Notes: generated from the letters alone by a model not told the origin. Counted from the first letter of the stretch, positions 26,329 to 36,280 are shown. The stretch: 64,000 bases of DNA from Winogradskyella wichelsiae (GCF_013403925.1 NZ_JABFDJ010000002.1:124001-188000); one strand, 5' to 3'. Made by a program: numbers and translations.

Positions 26329-27828
26329 TTAGTATCCATCGTTTTGAGATAAGCCCGAAATTTCTATTTCTCTCTGAGGAATTGGGAAAAGTCCATTTGT
26401 AGCAGGATTGTAACCTAAACCACCTAACACACTATCTACTTGACCCGTTCTAACTAAATCGAAAAAACGGTCACCTTCCATTCCAAGTTCTAAACGTCTT
26501 TCATCCCATATTGATTGAACTGTTGCAGTAACTCTATGATCTTGATCGCCAAAAGCTCTATCACGCACCATATCTAAATAAGTTTGTGCCAGAGATTGAT
26601 TGGCAGATGCAGCTCTTAAATTTGCTTCTGCTGCCATTAATAATACTTCAGAATAACGGATGGTACGTTGGTTATTATCGTAATTTAATTCTACTTGACC
26701 GCTTGTTTGTCCTTTTCTTGGTAAATATTTTTTATTATATAAACCTGTATTTTTGTAAGGAGCTACTTGATAACTTACATTTAGACTTGGGTTATTAGCT
26801 GCGTAAGCTTCAACATCGAAAGTTGTGGCTTCTTTTCTTTGGTCACCATCTTCGTAAGCTAATGCGAGGTCTTGAGTCGGCAAATTGGTACTCCAACCTG
26901 AGTTGTAAGGCATTGCTGCTGTACCATTAAAACCTCTAACACCACATTGCTGAACAGCATAATTTCCTTGCCCTCTTGTTTGACCATCCCAATTATAATA
27001 TGGCTGTCCGTTAGAATATTGTACTTCATAAACAGATTCTGAACCATTTTCACCTTCTGGCAAAAAGATATCATCCATACTTGATACTAAACTAAATGGA
27101 CCATCTACCACATTCTGAAGAACAGGAACTGCTTCTTCAAATTTCTCTTGATATAAATATATTTTTCCTAATAATGCTTGAGCAGCATATTTAGTAATTC
27201 TACCTTCTTGAGATTGTGCCGTTGGCAACACATCAATGGCTTGAAGTAAATCGATTTCCATTTGAGCATAGACGTCTTCTTTAGGTGATCTTTGCAATGT
27301 ACCGAAATCTGTAAGTCCTAATTTGTAATCCGTAAATAAAACAACATCACCGAACATTTTAACTAAATTAAAGTAGTAAAAAGCTCTTAAGAAGTGAACC
27401 TCTCCATATAAGGCTTCTTTACCATCAAAATCAATGATATCACCTGCAATGTTAACATCTCTATAATCTATTAAATAATTGGTTCTGTTCACACCTTCGT
27501 AAGCAGATTGCCATAAATCTTCAATTGTACTATTGTTTGGTAAAATCTGATAATCATCAACTTGCTGTAAAGAGACAATATCTGATGCGTTTTCACCACC
27601 AGCTACAGAATTATCTGAAGCAAGATCCCCCAATACGATGACTCCGTTTAACCATTGTGTTGGTGTATAACAACTAACAGCCATTGTTCTATAATCTGAT
27701 TCTGTCTGTAAGTAATCAAACTCTGTTACTTGATACTCGTCATGCGGATCAAAATCAACCACATCTGAACAACCCATAAAGATTGTAAGTATGATTACTA
27801 ACCCAATACTATTTTTTATATTTTTCAT
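26329..27828 (-). CDS. susD: SusD/RagB-family glycan-binding outer-membrane lipoprotein
   Basis: The 499-residue protein has a lipoprotein signal with Cys20 (IFMGC). It shows the SusD fold: helical TPR-like region with LYGEVHFLRAFYYFNLVKMFGD, ITKYAAQALLGKIYLYQ, and the C-terminal block RTIRYSEVLLMAAEANLR followed by IWDERRLELGMEGDRFFDLVR. SusD proteins form the lid on the SusC transporter and bind the incoming oligosaccharide at the outer surface. The gene follows susC by 21 bp. The substrate, beta-1,3-glucan oligosaccharide, is inferred from the neighbouring enzymes. Confidence 0.94.
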   Translation of the reverse strand: MKNIKNSIGLVIILTIFMGCSDVVDFDPHDEYQVTEFDYLQTESDYRTMAVSCYTPTQWLNGVIVLGDLASDNSVAGGENASDIVSLQQVDDYQILPNNSTIEDLWQSAYEGVNRTNYLIDYRDVNIAGDIIDFDGKEALYGEVHFLRAFYYFNLVKMFGDVVLFTDYKLGLTDFGTLQRSPKEDVYAQMEIDLLQAIDVLPTAQSQEGRITKYAAQALLGKIYLYQEKFEEAVPVLQNVVDGPFSLVSSMDDIFLPEGENGSESVYEVQYSNGQPYYNWDGQTRGQGNYAVQQCGVRGFNGTAAMPYNSGWSTNLPTQDLALAYEDGDQRKEATTFDVEAYAANNPSLNVSYQVAPYKNTGLYNKKYLPRKGQTSGQVELNYDNNQRTIRYSEVLLMAAEANLRAASANQSLAQTYLDMVRDRAFGDQDHRVTATVQSIWDERRLELGMEGDRFFDLVRTGQVDSVLGGLGYNPATNGLFPIPQREIEISGLSQNDGY

Positions 27829-27849
27829 ACTATTATATTATTTTGGATG

Positions 27850-30800
27850 TTAAAATTTAAGATCTAAACCTAACAAAAACGTTCTCGCTTGTGGATAAGC
27901 ACCTCGATCAATACCCGTATCTAAAATTCCACCAGATATTTCAGGATCATAACCTGTGTATTCTGTAAGCGTTAATAAGTTTTTAGCTTGTGCATAAATA
28001 CGCACTTTACTAAAAAATATGTTTAACTCCTCTGGTAAAGTATACCCAAGCATCAAACTTTTAATTTTAATAAAACTTCCGTCTTCCACATATCTATCAG
28101 AAGGTCGAATATTACTATTGGTATCTTCAAAAGTAAAACGTGCATTATTAGCATCATTAGTAGTCCCCTCACCTGTCCATCTATTTAAAATGCTTCTTTC
28201 TCTATTTGTATATTGCGCATTACGTTCGTAAGCTCTAAAAATATCGTTACCAACTGAAGCGTATGTAAACATGCTTAAATCGAAGTTTTTATATTCAAAA
28301 CCTAGGTTCCATCCAACAGTAAACGTTGGAAAAGGATCTCCAATTTTTGTTTTATCGTCATCGTCAATGACTCCATCGTTATTTGTATCTACAAAACGGA
28401 TATCTCCTGCCACTGCTCCTATCTGAGTTGCATGTGCTTCAATTTCTGATTGATTTTGAAATAATCCATTAGTTTCGTAGCCGTAGAAATATCCAGGTGT
28501 AAACCCTTTTTCAAAACGTGTAACATCTTGAGACTGACCATTAAAATAAGACCCACCTGAAACAAATGCAGTTCCGTCACTATTAGTTTCTGTCACTTCA
28601 TTTTTAGATGTTGTAAAAGTTACAGAGGTATTCACCTTAAATTCTTTAGCCCCATAATTGGTATAAGATAAAATAAATTCAAAACCATTACTTTCTGTAC
28701 TACCAATATTTGATGCCACAGGCTCTGATGTACCAGCATAAAGCGATGGTGCATCAATAAATAATAATCCATCAACTGTCTTAGTAAAATAATCTGCAGT
28801 AAGAGAAAAGTTATTATTAAGAAAAGTTACATCAAACCCAATATTATATTGTAATTGCTCTTCCCATGCTAATGTTGGATTGCTAAATGAATTTACAGTA
28901 GCTCCTGAAACAAATTCGTCTCCAAAAGTATATCCGTTACTATTAGCCGTAGAATTATAACTCGGTCCACCAACAGTAATTTGCACATATTGAGGATCTA
29001 CTTCTTCATTACCTACAGTACCCACACTACCTCTAATTTTCATAAAATTAATGGCATCAAAATCAAAGAAGTCTTCATTACTAATTACCCAACCTAAAGA
29101 ACCCGCATAAAAGTTAGCAAACTTATTATCATCACCAAAAGCTATTGAACCATCTCGTCTTGCAGAAAATGAAGCTAAATAAGTATCTTCATAATCATAA
29201 TTAACCCTACCGAAATAAGATAAGTTTCTACGTTCTAAATTTTGGTAGCTATATCCTGTATAAGCATCTGTATTTATATCAGAATTGATACCCGTAGCAG
29301 AATATACATCTGCCCAAGCCCATGAATTATCTCTTACATCTTGTCTTGTTGCACCAAAACCTTCACCAGTTGTTTTACTTGTAGAGATCCCTAATACTAA
29401 ATCAAAATTATGCTTTTCATTTAGACTTACATTATAGTTAAAAAAATTCTCCCAAGTATAATTAAAACTAGAATCTGAAGTTTCTGAAACGCTATTATGA
29501 AAAGTTGGGATAATACTTGTTGTGCCATCATCATTAAGAACTGTATCTGATTTAACTGTTCCATCCGAATTATAATCACTTGAAACATTATTTGGCCCAT
29601 AATAGGCTAATGGGGTAAAGCTTTTACCTACTGCATCCCATTTTGTATATCCAAAACGAGACGTTACTTTAAGGTTTTTAAGCACGTCATATTGTAATTC
29701 AAATTTACCGTATAATTTATTCCCATTACTCTCATTGTAAGTATCCTCTAATCTCTGAACAGGATTAAATATTTCAGACAATAATAAGTTACTATACCCA
29801 TAGGTTGCAAAATCATTTGAATCTGTATTATATGGTGTTACTGTTGGGTCAAAATTAATAGCATTCCCTAATATTGAGTTGAATGAATTCTCTGCAATTG
29901 ACTGACTCTTGATGTTTGCATAACTAGCATTAAGAATAAATTTTAATTTAGAAGTCAATTGAAAATCTATATTTGCAGTAAAGTTTAATCTATTAAAATT
30001 AGACTTATCCTCACCACCTACTATACCATCTTGACTGACATAACCTGTCGATAAAAAGTAACTCACTTTTTCTGAGCCCCCTCTAGCAGAAAGCGCATAA
30101 GAAGTTATTGCTGCATCTTTAAAAATCTCATCTTGCCAATCGGTACCTTTACCTAAAACTGAAAGATCAGGAAAAATAAGATCTCCGCCAGCAACTACAC
30201 TACCTTCATTTATTAATGCCCCATATTCAGAAGCATTTAAAAGGCCTAATTTTCTATCTACAGATTGAATCCCTGTGTAAGTATTAAATGAAAACTCAAC
30301 CTTTTGATTCTTTCTACCTGATTTGGTAGTCACCACAATTACACCATTCCCTCCTTTAACTCCATAAATAGCTGTAGATGCCGCATCTTTTAAAATAGAC
30401 ATTGACTCTATATCTGCAGGGTTTATAGAATTTAAATCACCTAATGTTTGAGGTGAACCATCTATAATAACAATAGGCTGCGCACCAGAAAATGATGGAA
30501 TACCTCTAACCAATACCGTTGGTGTACTACCGGGAGCACCACTTTGTATAACTGAAACACCAGAAGCACTACCTTGAAGCGCCTCTTCAACCCTTGTTGG
30601 TTTAAGTTTCTCAATTGACTCTGACTTCACTGTCGATATAGCACCAGAAACATTAGTTACTTTCTGTGTCCCATACCCAATTACTACCACTTCACTAAGA
30701 GATTCCGTATCCTCTATTAGAATGATGTTTAATGATTCATTGTTTTTAATAGTAATTTCTTGTTGGATAAACCCAATATAAGAAATGACTAAAGTTGAAT

Positions 30801-30999
30801 TTAAAGGCAAATCAGTTAGAGTGAAATTACCATCGAAATTAGTTGTTGTTCCTTTCGAAGTATTCTTAAGGATAATGTTTACACCTGGAAGAGGTTGTCC
30901 TGAAGCTTCTTCAGTAACCGTTCCCGAAACATCTACATTTTGTCCATTTACTGCCATTGATAAAATGAAAGCAAAGAGCGCGAAAAGTTTTATTTTCAT
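27850..30999 (-). CDS. susC: SusC/RagA-family TonB-dependent outer-membrane transporter
   Basis: The 1049-residue protein has a signal peptide (about 1-20). A carboxypeptidase-regulatory-like domain follows (about 22-108, with ASGQPLPGVNIILKNT and FDGNFTLTDLP). The plug domain (about 115-225) includes VVIGYGTQKV, then VLVRGIPSF and VIIDGSP. A large beta-barrel ends in Phe (LLGLDLKF), the usual C-terminal outer-membrane signature. It imports oligosaccharides using TonB/ExbBD energy and works with SusD. It is the first structural gene of the glucan operon, starting about 86 bp after the terminator hairpin of the regulator gene. Confidence 0.95.
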   Translation of the reverse strand: MKIKLFALFAFILSMAVNGQNVDVSGTVTEEASGQPLPGVNIILKNTSKGTTTNFDGNFTLTDLPLNSTLVISYIGFIQQEITIKNNESLNIILIEDTESLSEVVVIGYGTQKVTNVSGAISTVKSESIEKLKPTRVEEALQGSASGVSVIQSGAPGSTPTVLVRGIPSFSGAQPIVIIDGSPQTLGDLNSINPADIESMSILKDAASTAIYGVKGGNGVIVVTTKSGRKNQKVEFSFNTYTGIQSVDRKLGLLNASEYGALINEGSVVAGGDLIFPDLSVLGKGTDWQDEIFKDAAITSYALSARGGSEKVSYFLSTGYVSQDGIVGGEDKSNFNRLNFTANIDFQLTSKLKFILNASYANIKSQSIAENSFNSILGNAINFDPTVTPYNTDSNDFATYGYSNLLLSEIFNPVQRLEDTYNESNGNKLYGKFELQYDVLKNLKVTSRFGYTKWDAVGKSFTPLAYYGPNNVSSDYNSDGTVKSDTVLNDDGTTSIIPTFHNSVSETSDSSFNYTWENFFNYNVSLNEKHNFDLVLGISTSKTTGEGFGATRQDVRDNSWAWADVYSATGINSDINTDAYTGYSYQNLERRNLSYFGRVNYDYEDTYLASFSARRDGSIAFGDDNKFANFYAGSLGWVISNEDFFDFDAINFMKIRGSVGTVGNEEVDPQYVQITVGGPSYNSTANSNGYTFGDEFVSGATVNSFSNPTLAWEEQLQYNIGFDVTFLNNNFSLTADYFTKTVDGLLFIDAPSLYAGTSEPVASNIGSTESNGFEFILSYTNYGAKEFKVNTSVTFTTSKNEVTETNSDGTAFVSGGSYFNGQSQDVTRFEKGFTPGYFYGYETNGLFQNQSEIEAHATQIGAVAGDIRFVDTNNDGVIDDDDKTKIGDPFPTFTVGWNLGFEYKNFDLSMFTYASVGNDIFRAYERNAQYTNRERSILNRWTGEGTTNDANNARFTFEDTNSNIRPSDRYVEDGSFIKIKSLMLGYTLPEELNIFFSKVRIYAQAKNLLTLTEYTGYDPEISGGILDTGIDRGAYPQARTFLLGLDLKF

Positions 31000-31084
31000 A
31001 GTTCTTAATTTAGAATATGCAAATTATAACAAATTCTTAATGTTATCTTAAAACCAAACACTACAAAAAACATACAAACAAAAA

Positions 31085-31130
31085 AAATAAGGCTATAAAT
31101 AATGATATCACATTATTTATAGCCTTATTT
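31085..31130 (-). terminator. Strong terminator after the regulator gene, upstream of susC
   Basis: A perfect stem of about 20 bp (31085-31104 with 31111-31130) closes on a 6-base loop. On the minus strand it is followed by a T-rich run. It separates the regulator transcript from susC, so susC needs its own promoter in the 85 bp before its ATG. Confidence 0.8.
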
Positions 31131-31204
31131 TAAGGTATCTCTATTATTTATTAACTAATAATATAATTTAATACAGTACTCTCAATATACTGATTTATAG
31201 CATT

Positions 31205-31245
31205 TGTATAGGTAATGTATAGGTAAAAACGACATCTGTATAGGT
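31205..31245. promoter_or_regulatory. Three phased TGTATAGGT direct repeats, candidate operator
   Basis: Exact copies of the 9-mer TGTATAGGT lie at 31205-31213, 31216-31224 and 31237-31245. The start-to-start distances are 11 and 21 bp, close to one and two helical turns. They sit just after the regulator stop codon and about 205-245 bp before the susC start. Same-face repeats near a regulator gene and its presumed target suggest a protein-binding site. Which protein binds is unknown. Confidence 0.5.
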
Positions 31246-31246
31246 G

Positions 31247-34066
31247 TTACAATTCAATAATATAGCTTGATAAGCTATGATCATGATCTAATTCTAATTT
31301 TTTACGCAAACGATAGCGCTTCACCTCAACGCTTTTATGAGAGATATTAAGAAGAGGTGCTATTTCTTTAGAAGAAAGATTTAGCCTAAGGTATGCACAT
31401 AGTCTTAAGTCACTTGCTGTAATAGACGGGTGAAGCGCTTTTATTTTCTTCATAAAATCCTTATCCACATTATTGAACGCTTCCTCAAACAATTGCCAAT
31501 CTCCAGTGTTATTGATACTGCTATTAATTAGTTTTATAACATTATCAACCTCGTTTAATGATTTACGCTTAGACAATTCATCTTTAATATTGCTTAACAA
31601 TTCATTTCGTTTTACCAAATTCATGGTTGCCATACCAAGTTCTCTGTTCTTATTTTCTATATCTAACTGGAGGTTGGTATTCTTAAATTGAATAAGTTGA
31701 CGCTGGTTCTCTAATTGTTCTAATTTTAACTGTCTCTCTTTCTTTTCTAAAAGCTTTTGCTGCTCCTTTTTGTAATGTTTCTTATTAAAAAAGTACAGCA
31801 CATACAAAACTAGAATAGATAAAACAACGTAAGAGATAATTGCTAGAGGTTTAAAATACCATGGTTTATCTATAGCAAAAGAAAAAGAAACATTATTAGC
31901 CGAAGGAATACCATTTGATAAAGCCCTAGCTTGAAATGTATATTCCCCATAAGGTAAATTTTCAAAAAAGGCTTCAGAATTGGAAGACCAGTCACTCCAT
32001 TTATTATAAATACCAATTAACCTATATTGATATTTAGAATTAGAGAGCATACTGTAATTTGTGATGCTATACTGAAATTTTACATTATTGGTCTCATTTT
32101 TAAAAACTTCATCACTTTTTAAATCTAGTGCTGTTAATTCATTAGGATGACTACCATACTGAACATTATTTAAGTGCATATCTAATGATCTATGCTCTAT
32201 TTTACTTAAATCAACTGTAAGATAACCTTCGGTTGTGCCTATTAGGTAATTATAATCTCCTAAGTCCAACATGTTTTCGAAACCAGATTTACTCTTACGG
32301 ACTTCGTTAGATATACCTATTACATTAATTTTAGGATCACTAGAAAATTTACCTGGCTCAACATAAGTAATATCATTTTTAGAAAAAACCCATAACCGAT
32401 TATTCTCAACATCACTAAATAGTTTTCCTGAAACATAATTATCATTATTCAACAAACCACTTAAAAGTGTATCCTTTTCAAATTTTTGTTGGTCTCGTTT
32501 GAATTCAAAAACACCCTCTTTATAACTATATAAAACGCGATTATCATAATCAACAATACTGGATTTAATCCCTGCGCTCACGGGCAACTTTTCATAATTG
32601 AGCACCTCCCTCAATTCAGTATCAAGTTCTACTTTATAAACACCTTTATATTCATGATTTACTAATAGTTCTCTTGAAGAAAGAAACTCAATATATCTAG
32701 ATGAAATATTAAATCCTTCAATTGTATTTCTATAATGCCATGTACCATTTACTTTCTCTAGTACATTTATTCCTTTGTAATTTCCTTGAACCAATAAATT
32801 GGGATAATCTTTTACCTCTTTAATAATCCAGGTACCAATTTCACTAGAAACTTGCTGAACAGCTGTACCATTTATAATAAATGTCCCCTTATCATGTCCA
32901 CAAAATAATTCATTCTTCAAAATAGATAAATTCCAGACTTGCCCTTTTGTTCCTTCTATAAAAGTAAATTTACCATTTACATCTATAGGTTTATAAAACA
33001 AACCCTGGTTAGTACCTAAATATAAAAGCCCATCTTTTTTTGCTGCAGTATAAACCGCACCTAAAACCCCTTGCTTATCGGTATAAACCTTATATGGTGA
33101 CTTTAAATTAATAACATTAATGCCATTATCTAAACCCAACCAAACATTACCAAAACTATCTTCCATAATCGAAAGAATCGTATTATTAGACAAGCCCAAA
33201 GACTGATCTAGTTTTAAGAGCTCTTTACCATTTTGATCAACATGAAGCATACCATTAGCAATGGTTCCTAAAATAAAAGTTCCATCCTTTAAACGAATAC
33301 TACTATACACACTTAAATGAGCAAAAGTATCCTGAATATTTTTATTCCACAGCTCTAAAACTCCATCCTTATAATAATAAAAACCTTTATCTTTTGTTTG
33401 AAACAACAACCCTAAACCTGACTTAAAAACATTGATTAATTCAATATTCCCAATTTGATCTATCGAAACAACTAATATTTTTCTACCATCTTCGATCTTA
33501 AAAATCCCATAACCTGTTTTTTGAAAATAGATAGTATTATCTACTTTAAACATTTTGTTAATTCTATAATTAGAATCAATAACATCATAACTTTCATCGT
33601 CTGTATTATAGATATAAATACTCTCAAAAGATTGAAATAAAACGTAACCATCAACTACTATTATACCCCAAAACTCTTCATCTTCTTTAATAATTAGATT
33701 TTCACTTTTACTTAACGAAGTATATTTTAACAAACCCTGCTTATCCTTTATCCAATAACCAAAATCCATGTATCCACCAGAATAAATTTTATCACCAGAA
33801 ACCTTTACAGACCTCAAAATACCTTCATTTCGTGAAGCATAAAGTTTCCACGAAGCACCATCGTATTCTAATAAACCCTTATTATTAGCAACATAAATAA
33901 AATTATCATCAGATTGAGATATTGCCCAATTCTGATCTTCTGCATTATAATCTTGTGGAGTAAATATTTGAATTGGAGGAACCTCTTGAGCGTCAACTAT
34001 AATATTAAAAAATAGTGCAACACATAAAAAACAAAGATTGATTCTAAATTTATTTGAAAACGGCAT
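31247..34066 (-). CDS. Membrane-tethered sensor with beta-propeller, Y_Y_Y domain and LuxR-like HTH
   Basis: The 939-residue protein begins with a signal peptide (to about residue 26). A long seven-bladed-propeller-type sensor follows (about 30-620, with repeats such as ILSIMEDSFGNVWLGLDNGI). Then come a Y_Y_Y domain (about 650-735, with YQYRLIGIYNKWSDWS), one membrane helix (about 740-762), a coiled coil (about 768-830) and a C-terminal LuxR-type helix-turn-helix (about 885-939, SSKEIAPLLNISHKSVEVKR). No histidine kinase or receiver domain is present. It is a one-piece sensor-regulator that would detect glucan fragments in the periplasm and bind DNA at the membrane. Its position next to susC suggests control of this operon. 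Confidence 0.85.
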   Translation of the reverse strand: MPFSNKFRINLCFLCVALFFNIIVDAQEVPPIQIFTPQDYNAEDQNWAISQSDDNFIYVANNKGLLEYDGASWKLYASRNEGILRSVKVSGDKIYSGGYMDFGYWIKDKQGLLKYTSLSKSENLIIKEDEEFWGIIVVDGYVLFQSFESIYIYNTDDESYDVIDSNYRINKMFKVDNTIYFQKTGYGIFKIEDGRKILVVSIDQIGNIELINVFKSGLGLLFQTKDKGFYYYKDGVLELWNKNIQDTFAHLSVYSSIRLKDGTFILGTIANGMLHVDQNGKELLKLDQSLGLSNNTILSIMEDSFGNVWLGLDNGINVINLKSPYKVYTDKQGVLGAVYTAAKKDGLLYLGTNQGLFYKPIDVNGKFTFIEGTKGQVWNLSILKNELFCGHDKGTFIINGTAVQQVSSEIGTWIIKEVKDYPNLLVQGNYKGINVLEKVNGTWHYRNTIEGFNISSRYIEFLSSRELLVNHEYKGVYKVELDTELREVLNYEKLPVSAGIKSSIVDYDNRVLYSYKEGVFEFKRDQQKFEKDTLLSGLLNNDNYVSGKLFSDVENNRLWVFSKNDITYVEPGKFSSDPKINVIGISNEVRKSKSGFENMLDLGDYNYLIGTTEGYLTVDLSKIEHRSLDMHLNNVQYGSHPNELTALDLKSDEVFKNETNNVKFQYSITNYSMLSNSKYQYRLIGIYNKWSDWSSNSEAFFENLPYGEYTFQARALSNGIPSANNVSFSFAIDKPWYFKPLAIISYVVLSILVLYVLYFFNKKHYKKEQQKLLEKKERQLKLEQLENQRQLIQFKNTNLQLDIENKNRELGMATMNLVKRNELLSNIKDELSKRKSLNEVDNVIKLINSSINNTGDWQLFEEAFNNVDKDFMKKIKALHPSITASDLRLCAYLRLNLSSKEIAPLLNISHKSVEVKRYRLRKKLELDHDHSLSSYIIEL

Positions 34067-34238
34067 GAAACTGTTGTTGTAATATGTTATTAAACTAGCA
34101 AATTTATGACTATTATGTAATTACTAAAATAGGAATAGAGTCCATAAAAGTATGTCATTTATACTAGAATTGGTCAGAAAACAAATAAAGCAAGTTCTTT
34201 GTACAATATAAAAAAACAACTTGTTTAATAAATTTTAA

Positions 34239-34246
34239 TACATTTG
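34239..34246 (+). promoter_or_regulatory. Candidate -7 promoter element for the 34273 gene
   Basis: TACATTTG matches TAnnTTTG exactly and ends 26 bases before the ATG. A TTG at 34221-34223 could be the -33 element, though the 15-base spacing is short. Confidence 0.5.
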
Positions 34247-34272
34247 ACTCATAACCAATCACATTATAAAAT

Positions 34273-34881
34273 ATGAAAAACACATTAACTCTATCGTTTA
34301 TCTTGTTATTTTCAACTCTAATTTATGCTCAAAAAATGAAAGTTACAGAAGGCGATTTTGATTTCATCAAAGGGCAATCTGAAATCAATGTTGAATTTGA
34401 CTACAGCAACTTAACATTATTAAAAGACGAGCTTACTAACGATGAATACGTAAAAGCACATTCTGAAGATTTAGAAAAAAAAGGGAAAGGAAAAGGAAAA
34501 GCTTGGAAGAAAAGTTGGGAAGCAAGTAAAGACCTCATTTATGCTCCTAAATTTCTAGAACTTATGAATAGGGATTTATATGAAGATGAAGGTGTCTCTT
34601 TTGAAGAAGGTCTTACAAAAGCAAAATATACTCTAATAGTAGAGGTTATATGGATATACCCAGGATGGAATGCAGCGGTAATGAGACAACCTGCTAAACT
34701 AACTACAGTTTTAAAATTTGTTGAAACAGCAAATAGGGACAATGTAGTATTAAAAATCACTAGTAAAAATGCACCTGGAAATAGATTTGGAGGGACATTT
34801 AGCAACGAGGATCGTATAGGTGAAGGTTTTGCTAAAACAGGAAAAAGCTTATCCAAATTAATTATGAAAAAAGCTTTCTAA
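34273..34881 (+). CDS. Secreted protein of unknown function
   Basis: The 202-residue protein has a clear signal peptide (about residues 1-19, ending IYAQ) and no lipobox. The mature part contains a Lys/Gly-rich stretch (EKKGKGKGKAWKKSW), then a beta-rich region with LIVEVIWIYPGWNAAVMRQ and NRFGGTFSNEDRIGEGFAK. No enzyme motif is recognised. It is transcribed alone and convergently with the halogenase-like gene, sharing a bidirectional terminator, and stands between the glucan locus and the pigment cluster. Its relation to either is unclear. Confidence 0.75.
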   Translation: MKNTLTLSFILLFSTLIYAQKMKVTEGDFDFIKGQSEINVEFDYSNLTLLKDELTNDEYVKAHSEDLEKKGKGKGKAWKKSWEASKDLIYAPKFLELMNRDLYEDEGVSFEEGLTKAKYTLIVEVIWIYPGWNAAVMRQPAKLTTVLKFVETANRDNVVLKITSKNAPGNRFGGTFSNEDRIGEGFAKTGKSLSKLIMKKAF

Positions 34882-34904
34882 ATTAAATTTGAATACATTA
34901 TTAT

Positions 34905-34940
34905 AAAGTGAGTAGTTAAAATTTTAACTACTCACTTTTT
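34905..34940. terminator. Bidirectional terminator between convergent genes
   Basis: AAAGTGAGTAGTTAAA at 34905-34920 pairs with TTTAACTACTCACTTT at 34923-34938, a 16-bp stem flanked by A and T tracts. It overlaps the stop codon and last codons of the halogenase-like gene. Confidence 0.9.
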
Positions 34941-36172
34941 TCTTTTTCCATATCTATAACATAAGCTACAGCCTTAACAAGCCTATGGTGATTCTTTACA
35001 AAAGGGTTTGTTTCATCCCAAACATACCCCGCCAAAACGGAACAAATCTGTTTCTTTATTTCTGGGTTTTCAGGCGTATGAAAGAATAATTTCTGAAGAT
35101 TCCCTGTATACCATTCCTTTACATAGGTTTCAAATACACCAACTCCATTTTTCATGTGATCAGAGTATTCTAATTCCCAATCCACTGTTTCATCTTGAAG
35201 AGATTTAGTAATCAATTTTGCAGCTAACAACGCCGATTCCGTTGCAAATGTTACACCAGAAGAAAACACTGGGTCCAAAAATTCAGCACTATTACCAGTT
35301 AAAACATATCCATTACCATAAAGTTGTTTTACTGATTTAGAATAATCTGAAATCTCAATAGGTTTAAATTGAAATTCAACATCCTCAAAGCGTTCTTTAT
35401 AATAATTAGAAAGCTTCAACATCTCTCTTAGTTTATCAGAAGAACTACCTTTGAATGAGTTTAAAAACTCAGAAGAACCAACGTAACCTATACTTGTTAT
35501 CCCATTAGAAAATGGAATAACCCACAACCAAGTTCTCAAATCAATAACATCAAAAGTAATACGCGTACCTTCCCAACCCTCAGGACGGTTGACATCTTTT
35601 ACATGTGTAAATATCGAAGATTGATCTAAAAGCTCTGAGGCCTTTTCTAAATCTAAAAGACGAGGCAAAACACGCCCATAACCACTAGAATCAATAATAT
35701 ATTTAGCACGTACCGTTCTATTTTCTCCTAATTTATTCTTGATAGTCGTTTCTGAAGAACCATCATCATTAAAATTAACAGCAACAACTTCTTCTTCAAA
35801 TTCAATATCAACACCTTTAGATAAGAGCTCATCAGTTAATGTTTTGTCAAAATCTGCTCTAGGTACTTGCCATGTCCAATCCCAACCTTTAGTATGCTTT
35901 TTGCTAAAATCGAAATTACAAACCTCATCTCCTCTTAAAAACCGTGCTCCCTGTTTTACTTCATAATTTCGCTTTTTTAAACAATCCAATAATCCAACTT
36001 CAGCAAAATGATCCATACAGCGCGGTAACAAGCTCTCACCAATTACAAACCTTGGAAAAATATTTTTCTCAACCACTTTTACTTTAAAACCATTATTATG
36101 TAAATATGATGCAGCAACGCTACCTGATGGCCCTGCTCCAATAATTAATACATCAACATTTTCAACACTCAT
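34928..36172 (-). CDS. Flavin-dependent halogenase-like oxidoreductase of the pigment cluster
   Basis: From the ATG at 36172 the protein has 414 residues. A longer form from 36220 adds 16 residues before the Rossmann motif and would overlap the divergent promoter. The FAD motif is IIGAGPSGS near the N-terminus, followed by GESLLPRC, a KQGARF segment (Lys73) and WQVPRADFD. The sequence WLWVIP (residues 215-220) matches the WxWxIP motif that separates flavin-dependent halogenases from monooxygenases. Lys73 sits where the halogenases have their catalytic lysine. Flexirubins are known in chlorinated form, so chlorination of the pigment head group is plausible. A reductase of the geranylgeranyl-reductase type is the main alternative. 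It diverges from the pigment operon. Confidence 0.75.
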   Translation of the reverse strand: MSVENVDVLIIGAGPSGSVAASYLHNNGFKVKVVEKNIFPRFVIGESLLPRCMDHFAEVGLLDCLKKRNYEVKQGARFLRGDEVCNFDFSKKHTKGWDWTWQVPRADFDKTLTDELLSKGVDIEFEEEVVAVNFNDDGSSETTIKNKLGENRTVRAKYIIDSSGYGRVLPRLLDLEKASELLDQSSIFTHVKDVNRPEGWEGTRITFDVIDLRTWLWVIPFSNGITSIGYVGSSEFLNSFKGSSSDKLREMLKLSNYYKERFEDVEFQFKPIEISDYSKSVKQLYGNGYVLTGNSAEFLDPVFSSGVTFATESALLAAKLITKSLQDETVDWELEYSDHMKNGVGVFETYVKEWYTGNLQKLFFHTPENPEIKKQICSVLAGYVWDETNPFVKNHHRLVKAVAYVIDMEKEKSE

Positions 36173-36204
36173 ATCCTTAATAGTATATAAATCATTTATT
36201 ATTC

Positions 36205-36212
36205 TAAATTTG
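36205..36212 (+). promoter_or_regulatory. Candidate promoter of the pigment operon
   Basis: TAAATTTG matches the -7 consensus TAnnTTTG exactly and lies 68 bases before the lyase ATG. No clear -33 TTG was found. It would drive the whole operon to 59155. Confidence 0.45.
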
Positions 36213-36280
36213 CATCCCAAAATAACTTCATTTTTCGTTATTTAACTATTATTTTTATTAAATATTACCAACTTATATAG

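Noticed and set aside
34928..36220. Longer form of the halogenase-like protein starting at 36220
   Set aside because: The added 16 residues lie before the FAD motif, have no family features and overlap the divergent promoter at 36205.
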